This document shows positions 4,675 through 5,476 of a stretch of 5,476 nucleotides of DNA, one piece after another. Every line of letters begins with the position of its first letter. Positions within the stretch are counted from its first letter, which is position 1. The notes under the pieces were generated by a model. That model was not told where the DNA came from. It made no database searches and saw only the letters and a program-made list of their open reading frames with translations. The position numbers were made by a program, and so were the translations under genes. Source of the stretch: Firmicutes bacterium UBA1426 (lineage in GTDB: Bacteria; Bacillota; Clostridia; Peptostreptococcales; Anaerovoracaceae); assembly GCA_002329675.1 (NCBI GenBank), contig DCUA01000091.1:3044-8519 (forward strand), written 5' to 3'.

Positions 4675-5476
4675 AAAGATGCTCTTGATTGTCATCGTGC
4701 TTCTGATCCTCGGCGGTTGTTCGGATTTACTCGGGACATCTGACACATCGGCAGGAAAAATCATTCCTCCCACCGATACAAGCAGTCCTTTTTCCGGGAA
4801 GTGGACCGTTCTGGAAGTGCTGGGTACAGGGGATGAAACGGAGAGTACAGTGCCGCAATGGACGGGGAGAAGCGTGCAGTTTTATGAAGACTGCGTTGCT
4901 TTGGACGATACGATATGGGCGAATATTTCATATAAAATAAAGAGGGTGGATGCAGCTGATTATCTGGCGCTGAAATATATGTCCTATCCCGATTTTTTTG
5001 CTGAGGATATACAGCAGGTTGAGATAGTTACCGTCTATGCGGACGATAACTACCTTGGAGAAGCTATGAAGATCGATGATTTCAATATGGTCTTCTTTGC
5101 TCAGGATAGGGGGCTTTTGCTGATAAAGGTTTCCGATGAGGCAGACATCATGTTGGGTTCATCTAATTCAACGGAGCAGAACCTGATACGAAACAGGAAT
5201 CAAAGTGCCTCCGGAGTACTTTTAGGTCTGCGGATACCCGGAGAAACCGGTTCTGCATATCGTACACTTTGGGTCGCCGCGGATCGTGGAAAGATGCATC
5301 CGGTACTCATGTCTGAGAGTCTGTTTTTCCCACGGACCAGCGGTTTCTGGGAACTCGATGCCCGGAATATTTTCACTGAAGGTATGAGAGGCAGTTTATT
5401 GTCGGCACGCAATGTGGCTATAAGTGCTCTTAAAACGGAGATTGGAGATGCCGCGGAAACAGATGCAGCAGCAGAT
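4667..5476 (+). CDS. Lipoprotein of unknown function, 3' end outside window
   Basis: The frame is open for 270 codons from ATG 4667 to the last base of the window with no stop, so the C-terminus is missing. The N-terminus MVKKMLLIVIVLLILGGC is a lipoprotein signal peptide: two lysines, a hydrophobic core and lipobox LGGC with Cys18 as the lipidation site, so the mature protein should be anchored on the outer face of the membrane. A low-complexity Ser/Thr/Pro tether (about 19-42) follows. Residues about 43-156 (SGKWTVLEVLGTG onward) look beta-rich. A second block starts near 180 (SGVLLGLRIPG, YRTLWVAADRG, FPRTSGFWEL at 222-230), also beta-like. I do not recognise a named family. The gene overlaps the kinase stop by 8 nt, so it belongs to the two-component operon, and an accessory sensing or signal-delivery role for the kinase is a fair inference. 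Alternatives are an envelope or substrate-binding lipoprotein that is simply a regulated target. The Cys18 and operon position are direct observations; the role is not. Confidence 0.85.
   Translation, partial: MVKKMLLIVIVLLILGGCSDLLGTSDTSAGKIIPPTDTSSPFSGKWTVLEVLGTGDETESTVPQWTGRSVQFYEDCVALDDTIWANISYKIKRVDAADYLALKYMSYPDFFAEDIQQVEIVTVYADDNYLGEAMKIDDFNMVFFAQDRGLLLIKVSDEADIMLGSSNSTEQNLIRNRNQSASGVLLGLRIPGETGSAYRTLWVAADRGKMHPVLMSESLFFPRTSGFWELDARNIFTEGMRGSLLSARNVAISALKTEIGDAAETDAAAD

Noticed and set aside
4993..4999. Seven-T run in the lipoprotein gene as a slippage site
   Set aside because: It simply encodes Asp-Phe-Phe in frame, and short T runs are common here.
5200..5412. Minus-strand reading frame of 70 codons near the window end
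   Set aside because: It lies opposite the open lipoprotein frame, which has a signal peptide and a ribosome binding site; the minus frame has neither.

Overview
The window looks like chromosomal DNA from a low-to-middle GC Firmicute, most likely an anaerobic clostridium-type organism (Eubacteriales). This rests on strong AGGAGG-type ribosome binding sites, an OatA-like envelope acetyltransferase, a Gram-positive-style OmpR/histidine kinase pair, a lipoprotein with a short signal peptide, and a first protein that resembles clostridial hypothetical proteins. The genus cannot be set from this sequence. All supported genes are on the plus strand. I see no RNA genes, insertion sequences, CRISPR arrays, phage genes or strong terminators.

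Layout. (1) 2-550: the 3' part of a gene for a small NlpC/P60-like (permuted papain-fold, YiiX-type) cysteine hydrolase; its start lies before the window, and its DNA is visibly more AT-rich than the rest. (2) 551-678: an AT-rich intergenic region with weak candidate promoters. (3) 679-2523: a membrane acyltransferase (AT3) fused through a very acidic linker to an extracytoplasmic SGNH esterase-fold domain, the architecture of OatA peptidoglycan O-acetyltransferases. (4) 2524-2569: a 46-bp gap; a perfect 8-bp-stem hairpin covers the oatA-like stop codon and abuts an extended -10-like element. (5) 2570-3283: an OmpR/PhoB-type response regulator. (6) 3280-4674: a membrane sensor histidine kinase overlapping the regulator by ATGA. 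(7) 4667-5476 and beyond: a lipoprotein gene overlapping the kinase gene by 8 bp and running off the window end.

How they may work together. The last three genes are almost certainly one translationally coupled operon: regulator, kinase and lipoprotein. The acyltransferase upstream may be cotranscribed or may be a target. A reasonable but unproven reading is an envelope-sensing module: the lipoprotein sits outside the membrane beside the kinase sensor domain and the regulator adjusts envelope genes, possibly including the O-acetyltransferase. The most novel-looking element is the unassigned lipoprotein; the other genes belong to well-known families.
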